Shown here: piece by piece, positions 5,760 through 6,502 of the stretch | How positions within the stretch are numbered: the stretch's first letter is position 1 | How the letters are laid out: each line of letters starts with the position of its first letter | DNA from: Candidatus Schekmanbacteria bacterium | GTDB lineage: Bacteria; Schekmanbacteria; GWA2-38-11; J061 | Assembly (NCBI GenBank): GCA_003695725.1 | Contig: RFHX01000015.1 | Coordinates: 1-6,502 of the forward strand | Length of the DNA stretch: 6,502 bases | Reading direction: 5' to 3' | Translations under genes and position numbers: made by a program | The notes under the pieces: model-generated | What the model was told of the DNA's origin: nothing | The model's input: the letters and a program-made list of their open reading frames with translations, nothing else | Databases searched by the model: none

Positions 5760-6502
5760 ATGGCTTTAAGTAATGTTAAACGAGGAATTTTAATTTTTTT
5801 TTTGTGCACTATTATTGTGCCCAATGTTTGGGCTATAGATGGTTTTTCAACTATAGATTACACCATTAGCGAAAATGAGACAGGAAAAGAATCAATGGAC
5901 AGTGCTGATTTCAATCAAGTGTACGATTTGAATGTAAATAGGGACATTACAAGTTTATTAAGATTGCGCACAAGTTTGCGCTTTACGCGCTTTGATTCAA
6001 GGACGAATACTGAAGGAGATAAGAAAAGAACTACGAATGAAGTGCTTCAGCCCTATCTTGAAGTTAATTTTTCAGGACCCAAATATAACATCAATTCAGG
6101 TTTTAGGAGAAGTGAGACATCGATTTTCAATTATGGAAGCAGTCCTGTGAAGAATATAGACAACAATTTTTTTATTAGGTCCTTTTTCAATCCCTTTCCT
6201 AATTTGCCAATATCTTTTCAATTTGAGGACAATCATTCCTATGATGACCTTAAACCAAGAAAAAGAAATGCGGAAAGCACACGAATTATTTCCAATGTTG
6301 GTTATTCTATCTATAGGTTCAATTTCAATTATAATTTCAATAAACAGCTTAATGAGAATAGGATTAATGATGTTGTTTCCAATGTTGATAACAATACAAT
6401 AAACCTTTCATATAATGATTCCTTTTTTAGAGATGTATTTACAGTTTCAACAAGTTTTATATCCAATATGACAAGGTCAGAGCAGGATGTTAATCGCGAG
6501 TC
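5760..6502 (+). CDS. Outer-membrane beta-barrel protein, porin-like (3' end outside window)
   Basis: The frame is open from ATG 5760 to the right edge (247 codons, no stop). It starts 3 nt after the propeller gene's stop and has no clear Shine-Dalgarno site, so translational coupling is likely. Residues 1-25 are a signal peptide (NVKRG, hydrophobic core, cleavage after VWA). The mature part is rich in Asn, Ser, Phe and Tyr, with alternating polar and hydrophobic stretches such as SLLRLRTSLRFTRFD, YLEVNFSGPKYNINSGFRR, NVGYSIYRFNFNYNFN and INLSYND. These read as amphipathic strands with charged loops, the pattern of a large outer-membrane barrel. No CXXCH or other mature cysteine is seen, and no MtrB-type N-terminal CxxC. 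In context it is a candidate porin of a porin-cytochrome conduit or an export channel for the cytochromes. I do not recognise the exact family. Confidence 0.8.
   Translation, partial: MALSNVKRGILIFFLCTIIVPNVWAIDGFSTIDYTISENETGKESMDSADFNQVYDLNVNRDITSLLRLRTSLRFTRFDSRTNTEGDKKRTTNEVLQPYLEVNFSGPKYNINSGFRRSETSIFNYGSSPVKNIDNNFFIRSFFNPFPNLPISFQFEDNHSYDDLKPRKRNAESTRIISNVGYSIYRFNFNYNFNKQLNENRINDVVSNVDNNTINLSYNDSFFRDVFTVSTSFISNMTRSEQDVNRE
5794..5803 (+). repeat. Ten-T homopolymer inside the barrel gene's signal-peptide codons
   Basis: An uninterrupted T10 encodes part of the hydrophobic core (Ile-Phe-Phe-Leu, codons ATT TTT TTT TTG). It is the longest single-base run I noticed in the window and would shift the frame if it slipped by one base. 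Confidence 0.9.

Overview
The window is an AT-rich accessory locus of a diderm, anaerobic-type bacterium built for long-range electron transfer. It encodes at least 23 canonical CXXCH haem-attachment motifs and two atypical ones in about 4.3 kb, all on the + strand, followed by a beta-propeller (probable lipoprotein) and the start of an outer-membrane beta-barrel. The content recalls the extracellular-cytochrome loci of Geobacter and other metal-reducing or syntrophic lineages (Desulfobacterota, Nitrospirota, Schekmanbacteria-like). The sequence alone does not fix the phylum.

Layout. (i) Position 2-295 is the C-terminus of a multihaem cytochrome cut by the left edge, closed by a perfect-stem intrinsic terminator (309-341). 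(ii) 406-1539 is a seven-haem cytochrome with a strong GGAGGTGA ribosome binding site, followed by a second terminator (1650-1693). (iii) 1813-2856 is a six-haem cytochrome. These three are tandem paralogues. Their motif order matches my memory of OmcS, the hexahaem subunit of Geobacter sulfurreducens nanowires: CxxCHxMH, CxxCHDG, KGH, CxxCHxxHG, SEWCxxCHxxIH, HP, CxxCH(K/R)AHG, and a last CxxCH at the very C-terminus. (iv) 2888-4300 is a larger cytochrome of the doubled-CXXCH type with eight canonical motifs plus a CX8CH and a CX3CH. (v) 4281-5756 has a DUF4382-like domain followed by a seven-bladed YVTN-type propeller. (vi) 5760 to the right edge is a signal peptide followed by an amphipathic, aromatic-rich beta-barrel, truncated by the window.

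How they may work together. Genes iii-vi lie in one probable transcript (31-nt gap, 20-nt overlap, 3-nt gap, no terminator seen between them), whereas genes i and ii each have their own terminator. The inferred picture is a set of polymerising OmcS-like subunits made in bulk. The last is co-transcribed with accessory proteins (multihaem cytochrome, propeller, outer-membrane barrel) that could pass electrons through, or export and anchor the filament at, the outer membrane. The OmcS assignment and the export/anchor role are inferences from motif order and context; no alignment or structure prediction was run.
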